Assembly (NCBI GenBank): GCA_002841315.1
Contig: PHEW01000003.1
Span: forward strand, 124,001 to 188,000
DNA length: 64,000 bases
DNA from: Actinobacteria bacterium HGW-Actinobacteria-4
Lineage (GTDB): Bacteria; Actinomycetota; Actinomycetes; Actinomycetales; Demequinaceae
Reading direction: 5' to 3'
Of the stretch, positions 34,936 through 43,165 are shown in pieces; the first letter of the stretch is position 1, and each line of letters opens with the position of its first letter. Under the pieces are notes generated by a model. That model was not told the DNA's origin. It made no database searches and was given only the letters and a program-made list of their open reading frames with translations. The position numbers and the translations under genes were made by a program.

Positions 34936-36027
34936 TCACGCGGCGAGCAGTGACAGCGCGGACACAGCCTGGAGGGGTAGCACTCCGTTGCCGAGGGCGG
35001 TGATCTGTTGATTCTGCGTCAGGTCGCCGCTATCGGTGACCCATCCAGTCGGCAGGCCCATGAGCCATTCGACGAATGCCGGTGCTGGGCGGGGGCCGTC
35101 GGCGTCGTTCAGGAGGGCTGGCGCTTGCGCGGGTCGCCCGGTGATGTGTTCCCAACGAGTGATGGCGTCGGCGTAGCGTCCCCATCGCTGAACAGTCCGT
35201 CGATCAGCGACCACAGCGTCTCCGATTCGGCTCTCCTGTTCGATGAGCCACCCGGTCCGTGGAGGGCGAAGTCGATGATCTGGTGCGACAGCGCAATCGT
35301 CCCTCGTCTCGCTCGCACCTGGTCGAGAGTCTCTCCACCGCGCGATGAGTCCGTCGCCAGCGGGGTGCGGAACAGTGCGCCGGGCGAGGGCGAAGATGCG
35401 GAAGCGTTGGTGAGGAGCGCCGACAAGGGAAGCCGGTAAGCCGATCCATCCTGCATCCAGCCGCAAGTCGGCCAGATCGCCGAGAACGGCGCCGAGAGCC
35501 CGAAGAGGTCGAGTTGCGTAGTCTCCCAGATGCCACGGGTCGGGTTCCACGTTGCGAAGGGTTGCGCCGTCGGGGGATGCATCGCCTGGGTTGCGTCGGT
35601 CATGGTTATCTCCTTCTGCGGATGGCCGCGTCGCGGGTGAGGACAGCAGCCCGCGGACGTTCTCGATGACGACCCATTCGGGCTGGAGCGCGTCGATGGC
35701 TACGGCCATGTGCGCCCAGAGACCCGAGCGCGTACCCGGAGCAAGGCCGGCGCGCTTGCCTACCGTGGAAACGTCTTGGCACGGGAATCCGCCGATGAGG
35801 ATGTCCACGGGCTCGACCTGACTCCAGTCGATGGCCGTGATGTCGCCAAGATTCGGAGCTTCGGGCCAGTGGTGCGAGAAGACGCGGGCGACGGGCGCGT
35901 TGAGTTCGGAGAACCACACGGTCGTGGCGTTGAATACGTGCTCGACGGCGAGGTCGAGGCCGCCGTAGCCGCTGAACAGCGACCCGATCCTGAGTCGTGG
36001 TTCGCCGCTGATGTCGAGGTCGTGCAT
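34936..36027 (-). CDS. DNA cytosine-5 methyltransferase
   Basis: A 363-residue C5-methyltransferase. Motif I is RIGSLFSGYGGLDLAVE, the catalytic Pro-Cys is in GGFPCQDVSTVGKRAG (motif IV), motif VI is WVVIENVRGLL, motif VIII GAPHQRFRIFALAR and motif X ALGNGVLPLQA. A region with WGRYADAITRWEHITGR and FVEWLMGLPTGWVTD is shared with methylases of actinophages. The ATG at 36027 has GGAG eight bases upstream; readings to 36060 or 36096 are possible. No matching restriction enzyme is adjacent, so it is likely an anti-restriction or orphan enzyme. Confidence 0.9.
   Translation of the reverse strand: MHDLDISGEPRLRIGSLFSGYGGLDLAVEHVFNATTVWFSELNAPVARVFSHHWPEAPNLGDITAIDWSQVEPVDILIGGFPCQDVSTVGKRAGLAPGTRSGLWAHMAVAIDALQPEWVVIENVRGLLSSPATRPSAEGDNHDRRNPGDASPDGATLRNVEPDPWHLGDYATRPLRALGAVLGDLADLRLDAGWIGLPASLVGAPHQRFRIFALARRTVPHPAGDGLIARWRDSRPGASETRDDCAVAPDHRLRPPRTGWLIEQESRIGDAVVADRRTVQRWGRYADAITRWEHITGRPAQAPALLNDADGPRPAPAFVEWLMGLPTGWVTDSGDLTQNQQITALGNGVLPLQAVSALSLLAA
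35109..35603 (-). CDS. Overprinted ORF inside the cytosine methyltransferase gene, 164 aa
   Basis: A second reading frame on the same strand lies wholly within the methylase gene. Its ATG at 35603 is preceded by AAGGAG seven bases away, a strong internal ribosome site. The product reads ETTQLDLFGLSAPFSAIWPT, then SAYRLPLSALLTN and ALFRTPLATDSS. I recall a similar pattern (DLFG..PFSATWP..G....G.AYALP) from small proteins beside actinophage methylase genes. If real, the two proteins share DNA in two frames. The function is unknown; an accessory subunit of the methylase is one idea. Confidence 0.5.
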   Translation of the reverse strand: MTDATQAMHPPTAQPFATWNPTRGIWETTQLDLFGLSAPFSAIWPTCGWMQDGSAYRLPLSALLTNASASSPSPGALFRTPLATDSSRGGETLDQVRARRGTIALSHQIIDFALHGPGGSSNRRAESETLWSLIDGLFSDGDATPTPSLVGNTSPGDPRKRQPS

Positions 36028-36100
36028 AAAGTCTGCTCCGGTGAAGGTCGTCCCCGGCATCCGTGCCTCGTTGAGCACTGATGCCGAGCTGGCCAACTGT

Positions 36101-36112
36101 CAGGTGCACAAC
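36101..36112 (-). promoter_or_regulatory. Leader-motif variant upstream of the cytosine methyltransferase
   Basis: On the minus strand GTTGTGCACCTG followed by ACAG, about 74 bases before the methylase start. It resembles the motif before SSB. Confidence 0.3.
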
Positions 36113-36226
36113 TCCGGCACGCCCGCAGCTCGTCGAGCCACGCGAGCGACACCGCCCGACGCCCCCATCTCCGGCCTTCGCTCTGACCGCCATCCGAGGT
36201 CACACGCGTCTTGCAGGTCGAGGGTT

Positions 36227-36242
36227 GTCAACCTGGGTTGAC
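36227..36242. repeat. Inverted repeat, candidate oriT element
   Basis: GTCAACC (36227-36233) and GGTTGAC (36236-36242) form a 7+7 hairpin around two bases, 55 bases upstream of the truncated relaxase start. MobF-family origins usually lie just upstream of the relaxase and hold such repeats. The intact relaxase at 37475 has no similar repeat before it. Confidence 0.35.
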
Positions 36243-36296
36243 GGCGCGTTCGCGCGGTCGTCGTCCGCTCACCTGATCACCGAAGGCGGTGGTGTG

Positions 36297-36431
36297 GTGA
36301 CGGTCTCGATGCGCGTGATGTCGGCGGGTGATGGCTACAAGTACCTGCTGCGCACGGTCGCGGCCGCGGACGGTGACCGTGAGCTGTCTACGCCGTTGAC
36401 GAGGTACTACGTGGAGGCGGTGACGCCGTAG
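36297..36431 (+). pseudogene. Truncated second copy of the MobF relaxase N-terminus (44 codons)
   Basis: GTG at 36297 opens a frame whose protein is nearly the same as the first 44 residues of the relaxase at 37475 (VTVSMRVMSAGDGYKYLLR, then STPLTRYYAE versus STPLTRYYVE), ending in TAG. At the DNA level the two differ at many third positions, so it is not a recent duplication but a leftover from a related relaxase gene. The dehydrogenase fragment follows it. Confidence 0.85.
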
Positions 36432-36574
36432 GGGAGCAAAGGTAGCTGCATCTGCTTCGGTGTTCTGGCGCCGTTTCAGCGTACTTCACGTCGTAATTCC
36501 GTCATCTGCCGTGCCGCGATTACTCGATGGGCTTGCCGTCCCGTACCAGAGCCGATGTATACGGACTCGGCCGA

Positions 36575-37409
36575 TCATTCGCCGCGGGGGCGCCAGCGGC
36601 CGAAGCCTCCTTCGGTGTTGATGATCTGCCCGGTGATCCAGGACGCCTCGTCGGTGGTCAGCCAGGCGATGAGCCGTGCCGGGTCGTCGGGGCGCCCGTA
36701 CCGGCCGAACGGAAACATCGGCTCCACCACTCGCCACATGTCCTCGGTGAGATAGCCGGTGTCGACGGGGCCGGGATTGACCGTGTTCACTCGAATGCCA
36801 CGATCAGCGAGCTGATCAGCGACAGTCGTGGTCACCCCGGCCAGCGCAGCTTTCGCCGCCGCGTAGGCCACCTCGCCGGGCATTGGCCCCAAACCCTGCC
36901 CGGAGGTGAGGAAAACGATCGAGGCGGAACGGCTGTCGTCGTGATGTGCGGCGAAGGCCTGGGCAAGCAGGATCGAAGCGCGCGCATCTACCGCCCAGTG
37001 GCGGTCCAGGGCCGCAGAACTCAGCTCGCCTATCGGACCGTCTGAACCCGTCAACGCCTGATTACAGATCAGCCCATCGACACGCCCGAACTCCTCGACA
37101 GCCGCCGTGATCACCCGGTCCGACGCGTCAGACTCGGTGAGATCAGCATGAAAGTCAGCCACACGCGCATCACCGACCAGGTGAGACCGGACTCCGTCGA
37201 GCACGGCGTCGAGATCGTCACTGCCCCCAGTCCTGCTCGGCGTCGTGGGGTGAGAAGTGATGACAGAACACGCTCGCCCCGTATGCCGCCAAGCGGCACG
37301 CGGTGGCGTAGCCGATCCCCGCGCGACGACTGACCCCGGTCACCACGACAGACTTCCCGCTCAGTGGCAGCGGGTCACGCGCCAGCGAATTTGCACCGTC
37401 ACTACTCAT
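36575..37409 (-). pseudogene. Short-chain dehydrogenase, frameshifted
   Basis: The first frame (37409-37218) has the Rossmann start KSVVVTGVSRRAGIGYATAC and the second (from about 37223 to 36575) has DGLICNQALTG, the catalytic VAYAAAKAALAG (Tyr-x3-Lys) and GIRVNTVNPGPVDTGY. The two are joined at a run of five G (C5 at 37224-37228 on the plus strand). Removing one G gives a single frame D-W-G-S-D-D-L-D-A-V-L-D-G-V of normal SDR length. This could be a true pseudogene, a phase-variable tract or a sequencing error. Its substrate is unknown and the gene is unrelated to conjugation. Confidence 0.75.
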
Positions 37410-37474
37410 ACGTTCCAGTAGAACAGAATCCGGCAGCCACCTCCCAGCGCAACGTTCTCGTGCACCTCTCCAGC

Positions 37475-40400
37475 GTGACGGTCTCCATGCGGGTCATGAG
37501 CGCCGGTGACGGCTACAAGTACCTCCTGCGCTCGATAGCCGCCGCAGACGGCGACCGCTCGCTCTCGACGCCGCTGACGAGGTACTACGCGGAGGCGGGC
37601 ACACCACCGGGCCAGTGGCTCGGCTCCGGCATCGCCTCACTCGGCCAGGGCCAGCTCGCGGTCGGTGATCGGGTGTCGGGGGCCCAGCTCCAGCTCTTGA
37701 TGGGCATGGGCCGCGACCCGATCACCGGCGACCCGCTGGGCCACGCGTTCCCTGCCTACAAGTCGGTGCCGGAACGGATCGAGGCCCGGATCGCCGACCT
37801 CGACTCCGGCCTAAGCCCTGGTGCACAGGGCGAGGCGGTCGCGCAGATCGAGGCCGAGGAGACCGACCGCGGCAGGCGCCGCGCGGTGGCGGGGTTCGAC
37901 TTCACCTTCTCGGTTCCGAAGTCGGCCTCGGCGTTGTGGGCGGTCGCGGACGCGGGGACGCAGGCGTTGATCGGTGAGGCGCATCATGCGGCGGTTGCGG
38001 AGGTGGTTGCGTTCATGGAGCGCGAGGTTGCAGCCACCCGCTCCGGTGCAACCGCTGGCGACGGAGCGGTTGCGCAGGTCGATGTCACCGGGCTGGTGGC
38101 GACGGCGTTCGATCACTTCGACTCCCGAGCTGGCGACCCCCATCTGCACACCCACGTCGTCATCTCCAACAAGGTGCAGACCGCGTTCGACGGCAAGTGG
38201 CGGTCTCTGGATGGCCGTCCGATGCACGCCGCGGTGGTCGCGCTGTCGGAGCTGCACGAGGCTGTGTTCGCCGATCACATGACCCGTACCTTCGGGGTCG
38301 AGTGGGAAGCAAGGGACATGGGCCGGGATCGCAACCCCGCATGGGCCATCAGCACGGTCCCGGAGGAGCTGGTCCAGGAGTTCTCAACCCGTGCCCGGCA
38401 CATCGAGGCCGAGAAGGACCGGCTGATCGCCGAGTACGTCGCCCGGCACGGCCGCCAGCCCTCCACGGCGACCGTGATCAAGTTGCGTGCCCAGGCCACC
38501 CTGTCCACACGCCCGGAGAAACAGGTGCGGTCGCTGGCGGACCTGACTGCCGAGTGGCGCACCCGCGCCACGGGCGTGCTCGGCCACGACGCCACCGCCT
38601 GGGCACGCGAGGTGACCGACAACGACAAGGCGTTGCTGCTGCGCGCCGATGACGTGCCGCTGGATGCGATCGGCGAGCTCGGGCAGACCGTGGTCGAGGT
38701 GGTGGGTGAGAAGCGGTCCACGTGGCGGCGGTGGAACCTGATGGCCGAGGCGTCCCGGCAGACGATGGGCTGGCGCTTCGCCAGCATGCGCGACCGCGAA
38801 GCGGTCGTCGCGATGATCGCCGACGCCGCCGAGCAAGCCTCGCTGCGGCTGACGCCGCCCGACCTCGCCACCAGCCCGGCCGCGTTCCGGCGGGTGGATG
38901 GCACGAGCGTGTTCCGCCCGAAGCACTCGACCGTGTTCTCCTCCGAGCTGCTGCTGGAGGCTGAGGACCGTCTGCTCGACCGCGCCCGCACCATGACCGG
39001 ACCGACCGTCCCGCTTCGCACTGTGGAGAAGGTCACCACGAAGCCTGATCGTGAGGGGCGGCTGCTCGGTGAAGATCAGGCTGACGCGCTCATGAAGATC
39101 GTGGTCTCCGGCCAGATGCTCGATGTGCTGGTGGGGCCGGCGGGCGCCGGGAAGACGACGGCAATGTCCGCGCTGCGACGGGCGTGGGAGAAGGAACACG
39201 GCGCCGGGTCCGTGGTCGGGCTCGCACCGTCCGCGGTGGCCGCGCAGGTCCTCGCTGACGACCTCGGGATCGCGACGGAGAACACGGCGAAGTGGTGGCA
39301 GAACCACCTCCTCCACGGCGAGGACTTCAAGGCGGGTCAGCTCGTCATCATCGACGAAGCCTCCCTCGCCGGCACCCTCTCGCTGGACCGCATCACCCAC
39401 CTGGCCGAACGAGCCGGGGCGAAGGTGCTGCTGGTCGGCGACTTCGCCCAGCTCCAGTCCGTGGACGCAGGCGGCGCCTTCGGACTCCTAGTCAACGACC
39501 GCGACGATGCACCCGAGCTGCTTGACGTCCACCGGTTCACCAACGCCTGGGAGAAGACCGCCTCCCTCGCCCTCCGCCACGGTCGAACCGAGGTGATCGG
39601 CACGTACCTCGACCACGACCGCATCCACGACGGCGACACCGAAGCGATGACCGACGCCGCCTACACCGCGTGGCGCGCCGATCGGAGCCAAGGCTTGGTG
39701 TCGGTGCTGGTGGCCGAGACCCGCGAGGACGTGAGCGCCCTCAACACCCGTGCTCGTGCGGACCTGATTCTCGACGGCACGTTGAAGCCTGGTCGGGAGG
39801 TCGAGCTGAATGACGGCACCGCGGCGGGTGTCGGGGACGCGATCATCACCCGCCGCAACGACCGTCGGCTACGTAACGGCAAGGACTGGGTGCGCAACGG
39901 TGACACCTGGACCATCACCGGCGTCCGGAACGACGGCTCGGTCACGATCCGCAAGGCCGGCCGCCGGTTCGGCGGCTCCATCGTCCTGCCCGCCGGCTAT
40001 GTGACCGACCATGTTGATCTGGGCTACGCGGTCACCGCACACAGGGCGCAAGGCGTCACCGTCGATACCGCCCACGTCCTGGTCGAGCCAACGACCACGC
40101 GGGAGAACTTCTACGTCGCGATGACCCGCGGCAAGCACGCCAACCACGCCTACGTGGTCCTCGACCGCGCCGACGAGCACGCCGAGCCCTACCCGGGCGA
40201 CAATCCCGACGCCACCGCCCGCGGTGTGCTCTACGGGGTCCTGCAACACGTGGGGGCCGAGCTGTCCGCCCACGAGACCCTCACCGTCGAACAAGAGCAC
40301 TGGGGCTCGATCGCCCAACTCGCTGCCGAGTACGAGACCATCGCGGCCGCAGCTCAACGAGACCGCTGGGTCACCCTCATACGATCCTCCGGCCTCACGA

Positions 40401-41026
40401 CCGAGCAAACCGAGACCGCGATCGAGTCCGAGGCGTTCGGGGCACTTACCGCCGAACTGCGCCGCGCCGAGGCCAACCACCACGACCTCGACACCCTGTT
40501 TCCGCGACTGGTGGCCGCGCGAGGTTTCGAAGACGTCGACGACATCGCCTCCGTCCTGCACTACCGGGTGGCCCGTGCTACCGCACGCCCGGCAGGTTCA
40601 GGACGCACCCGCAAGGCGCCACGGCTAATCGCCGGACTGATCCCATCCGCCGATGGTCCGATGACCGGCGACATGCGCCACGCGCTTGATGAGCGGCGCG
40701 AGCTGATCGAGGCCCGTGCCGACGCGGTGCTCGACACCGCACGCCAGGCCGGCGAGCTCTGGACGAAACCACTCGGTGACCCACCCCGCGATCCACCCAA
40801 GGCAGCGGCGTGGCGACGGTACGCCCGCACCGTCGCGGCCTACCGCGACCGGTACGGCATCACTGAAGACTCGCCCCTCGGCCCGGAACCGGAGAACGCG
40901 TCACAGAAGATCGACGCGGCTCGCGCAAGAAGCGCACTTGTACAGGCAGGGGAAGCGGCTCGCCGGTCCGCAGCCGTCACTGAGCGTCGCTCGGTCGAGC
41001 GAACTTCTCCCGGGCGGAGCCTGTGA
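37475..41026 (+). CDS. MobF (TrwC/TraA) family conjugative relaxase-helicase
   Basis: Relaxase that nicks oriT and unwinds the strand for transfer. The 1183-residue protein has N-terminal tyrosines (GDGYKYLLRS, LTRYYAEAG) and the HUH metal triad DPHLHTHVV (His223, His225, His227). A RecD-like helicase follows (Walker A VGPAGAGKTTA near residue 550, Walker B LVIIDEASLAGTLSL, and a late AVTAHRAQGVTVDTA motif). GTG 37475 was chosen because the family starts VTVSMRVMSAGDGYKYLL; an upstream reading from 37364 crosses the dehydrogenase end. A GTGCACCTC leader motif precedes it directly. It runs on the plus strand, away from the secretion genes. Confidence 0.93.
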   Translation: MTVSMRVMSAGDGYKYLLRSIAAADGDRSLSTPLTRYYAEAGTPPGQWLGSGIASLGQGQLAVGDRVSGAQLQLLMGMGRDPITGDPLGHAFPAYKSVPERIEARIADLDSGLSPGAQGEAVAQIEAEETDRGRRRAVAGFDFTFSVPKSASALWAVADAGTQALIGEAHHAAVAEVVAFMEREVAATRSGATAGDGAVAQVDVTGLVATAFDHFDSRAGDPHLHTHVVISNKVQTAFDGKWRSLDGRPMHAAVVALSELHEAVFADHMTRTFGVEWEARDMGRDRNPAWAISTVPEELVQEFSTRARHIEAEKDRLIAEYVARHGRQPSTATVIKLRAQATLSTRPEKQVRSLADLTAEWRTRATGVLGHDATAWAREVTDNDKALLLRADDVPLDAIGELGQTVVEVVGEKRSTWRRWNLMAEASRQTMGWRFASMRDREAVVAMIADAAEQASLRLTPPDLATSPAAFRRVDGTSVFRPKHSTVFSSELLLEAEDRLLDRARTMTGPTVPLRTVEKVTTKPDREGRLLGEDQADALMKIVVSGQMLDVLVGPAGAGKTTAMSALRRAWEKEHGAGSVVGLAPSAVAAQVLADDLGIATENTAKWWQNHLLHGEDFKAGQLVIIDEASLAGTLSLDRITHLAERAGAKVLLVGDFAQLQSVDAGGAFGLLVNDRDDAPELLDVHRFTNAWEKTASLALRHGRTEVIGTYLDHDRIHDGDTEAMTDAAYTAWRADRSQGLVSVLVAETREDVSALNTRARADLILDGTLKPGREVELNDGTAAGVGDAIITRRNDRRLRNGKDWVRNGDTWTITGVRNDGSVTIRKAGRRFGGSIVLPAGYVTDHVDLGYAVTAHRAQGVTVDTAHVLVEPTTTRENFYVAMTRGKHANHAYVVLDRADEHAEPYPGDNPDATARGVLYGVLQHVGAELSAHETLTVEQEHWGSIAQLAAEYETIAAAAQRDRWVTLIRSSGLTTEQTETAIESEAFGALTAELRRAEANHHDLDTLFPRLVAARGFEDVDDIASVLHYRVARATARPAGSGRTRKAPRLIAGLIPSADGPMTGDMRHALDERRELIEARADAVLDTARQAGELWTKPLGDPPRDPPKAAAWRRYARTVAAYRDRYGITEDSPLGPEPENASQKIDAARARSALVQAGEAARRSAAVTERRSVERTSPGRSL

Positions 41027-41070
41027 TCTGAGCCCGAGGGAATGTCGGTGCGGCGGCGTAGAATAGTTAC

Positions 41071-42183
41071 ATGGGTGTAGTTCCTGCAAGTTCGACCGAT
41101 CCCGGAGGCGAGATGCCGACCGGACAGGCCGACGCGCCCGGACGGCAGGACCATCCATCCACGACGATCGCGCCAAGCACCCCATCCGTCGATCGTTTCC
41201 AGATTCTCGCCCTCGATGGCGGGGGAGCCAAGGCACTGTTCACCGCTCACGTGCTGGCGCGGCTGGAACAGGACCTCGGCGTGAGCATCAAGGACTCCTT
41301 CGACTTGATCGCTGGCACGTCGGCGGGTGGGATCGTCGCGCTCGGCTTGGGTGCCGGTCTCACCCCGCGCGAGATCGTGGGGCACTACGAAGAACTGGTC
41401 GAGGCGGTCTTCCCGGCCGCGCGTCGGCGACTGTGGCGGCGGCCTCGGCAACTCACTGCACCCATTTACGAAGGCGATGCTCTGCGTACCGCGTTGACGA
41501 AGGTGCTCGGTGAGCGGCTGCTTGGGGACAGCGCGAAGCGGTTGGTCATCCCGGCGTGGGACGTGCAACGAGGCTCCGTGCACATCTTCAAGACGCCGCA
41601 CCACGCACGGCTCGCCCGAGACTGGCGCATCCCGATGGTGGACATCGCGATGGCGACCTCGGCGGCGCCGCTCTACTTTCCTGCCGCGCGTGTGGATGGA
41701 CACCGCCTCATCGACGGCGGCGTGTGGGCGAATAACCCCTCTGTCGTCGCGATCGCCGAGGCCGTGAGCATGCTCGACGTTCCGCTGGCCTCGATCAGGG
41801 TGCTCAACGTCGGCACCATCGACCAGCTCACGAACCACCCCAAGCGCCTCGACCGCGGCGGGCTGTTCAACTGGGCGAAGCCGATCGCGCCTCTGATCCT
41901 CACAGCCGGCAGCCGTGGCGGACAGGGCATCGCTGAGCATCTGATCGGCGAATCCGCTTACACCAGGTTCGATGCTCTCGTGCCGGGCGGACTGTACGCA
42001 CTCGACTCGGCAGACCCGAGCGATGTCGCCGGCCTCGCCGCGTCGGTGAGTCGCGAGCTCAGCCCCATCTACACCGCGCGGTTCGCAGATCATCGCGCTG
42101 CCGACTACACACCGTTGATCGGAGACCGACACCGCGGCGACCCGACCAATACGACCACGGAGGTCTCCGATGAAGCTCACTGA
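41071..42183 (+). CDS. capV: CBASS effector: patatin-like phospholipase (CapV type)
   Basis: Membrane-lipid hydrolase, 370 residues, expected to be switched on by a cyclic dinucleotide. The oxyanion loop is LALDGGGAKALF, the nucleophile is in AGTSAGGIVA (Ser84) and the catalytic Asp216 in LIDGGVWANNPS. It lies in front of the CD-NTase gene, which it overlaps by 14 bases, as in Cap operons. A TAGAAT at 41059-41064 could be a -10 that makes ATG 41071 leaderless; ATG 41113 has GGAGG four bases upstream and is an equally good start. CapV homologues cause membrane collapse in infected cells. Confidence 0.88.
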   Translation: MGVVPASSTDPGGEMPTGQADAPGRQDHPSTTIAPSTPSVDRFQILALDGGGAKALFTAHVLARLEQDLGVSIKDSFDLIAGTSAGGIVALGLGAGLTPREIVGHYEELVEAVFPAARRRLWRRPRQLTAPIYEGDALRTALTKVLGERLLGDSAKRLVIPAWDVQRGSVHIFKTPHHARLARDWRIPMVDIAMATSAAPLYFPAARVDGHRLIDGGVWANNPSVVAIAEAVSMLDVPLASIRVLNVGTIDQLTNHPKRLDRGGLFNWAKPIAPLILTAGSRGGQGIAEHLIGESAYTRFDALVPGGLYALDSADPSDVAGLAASVSRELSPIYTARFADHRAADYTPLIGDRHRGDPTNTTTEVSDEAH

Positions 42184-43165
42184 CTACTTCAACGTCCTGC
42201 TCAAGGACACCGTCAACCTCGGCCAGGTCAAGCTCGACTCGCTCGACTCTCGCGTCGAGGCGGTCTATAAGGCGTTGAAGGCCGACGAGCAGATCGGGCA
42301 CCTGATCTTCGGCAAGACGCCCCAGGGCTCGTGGGCGCACAAGACCATCATCAACCCGGTGGGCAGCAACGAGTTCGACGCGGACTTCATGCTCGACATG
42401 AGCGAGAACGCTGACTGGTCCGACGATCCCAAGAAGTACATCGAGGAGGTCTACGCGGCCCTGCACCGGCACAGCACCTACGGCAACATGCCGCACTCAC
42501 GCAAGTGCCGTTGCGTCCGAGTCGTCTACGCGAACGCCATGCACCTCGACATCGTGCCGCACCTCAACCTCGCCGATGGTCGCGAAGTCATCGTCAACCG
42601 CGACGACAACGCCTGGGAGCAGACCGACCCCCAGGGCTTCACGGACTGGATGAAGGACAAGGACGCGCTCGCGAAGGGTAACCTCCGCAAGGTCATCCGG
42701 CTGATGAAGTACCTGCGCGACCACAAGAACTCCTTCACCGGCACACGGTCGATCCTCCTGACGACACTGCTCGGCGAGCAGGTCACCGAGCTGCGCACGC
42801 TGCTCGACCCCGGCTACTACAGCGACGTCCCCACCACCCTCCTGCACCTCGTCAAGGACCTCGACGCCTGGCTCCAGGCACGCCCGACCAAGCCCTCCAT
42901 TCCAGACCCGTCCGGGTCCGGGGTCACCTTCGACCATCGGTGGGAGCAGTCCACCTACAGCTACTTCCGAGACCGTATTCATGTCCACGCCGCCGAAATC
43001 GAGGAAGCGTACGAGGAGGAGAACAAGGAGCGCAGCATCGAGCTGTGGCAGGGCATCTTCGGTGACGGCTTCAAGGCCCCGGCCACCTCGTCCAACAGCG
43101 CGAAGTTCCCGGCAGCAGCTCCCGCGGCCGCTTCCACCGTGGGGCGGTCTGGCCGCGCGGGATGA
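42170..43165 (+). CDS. CBASS CD-NTase (cGAS/DncV-like cyclic nucleotide synthase)
   Basis: A 331-residue nucleotidyltransferase. The active site is GSWAHKTIINP (Gly53-Ser54) followed by NEFDADFML (Asp70, Asp72) and MHLDIVPHL (Asp127), the three-acid pattern of this fold. It would make a cyclic dinucleotide after phage sensing and activate the patatin. The C-terminus is a disordered Ala/Ser-rich tail ending S-G-R-A-G, suitable for linkage by the Cap2 enzyme next door. The ATG has GGAGG upstream and overlaps the effector; the stop overlaps the Cap2 start. The exact clade and product cannot be told by eye. Confidence 0.9.
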   Translation: MKLTDYFNVLLKDTVNLGQVKLDSLDSRVEAVYKALKADEQIGHLIFGKTPQGSWAHKTIINPVGSNEFDADFMLDMSENADWSDDPKKYIEEVYAALHRHSTYGNMPHSRKCRCVRVVYANAMHLDIVPHLNLADGREVIVNRDDNAWEQTDPQGFTDWMKDKDALAKGNLRKVIRLMKYLRDHKNSFTGTRSILLTTLLGEQVTELRTLLDPGYYSDVPTTLLHLVKDLDAWLQARPTKPSIPDPSGSGVTFDHRWEQSTYSYFRDRIHVHAAEIEEAYEEENKERSIELWQGIFGDGFKAPATSSNSAKFPAAAPAAASTVGRSGRAG

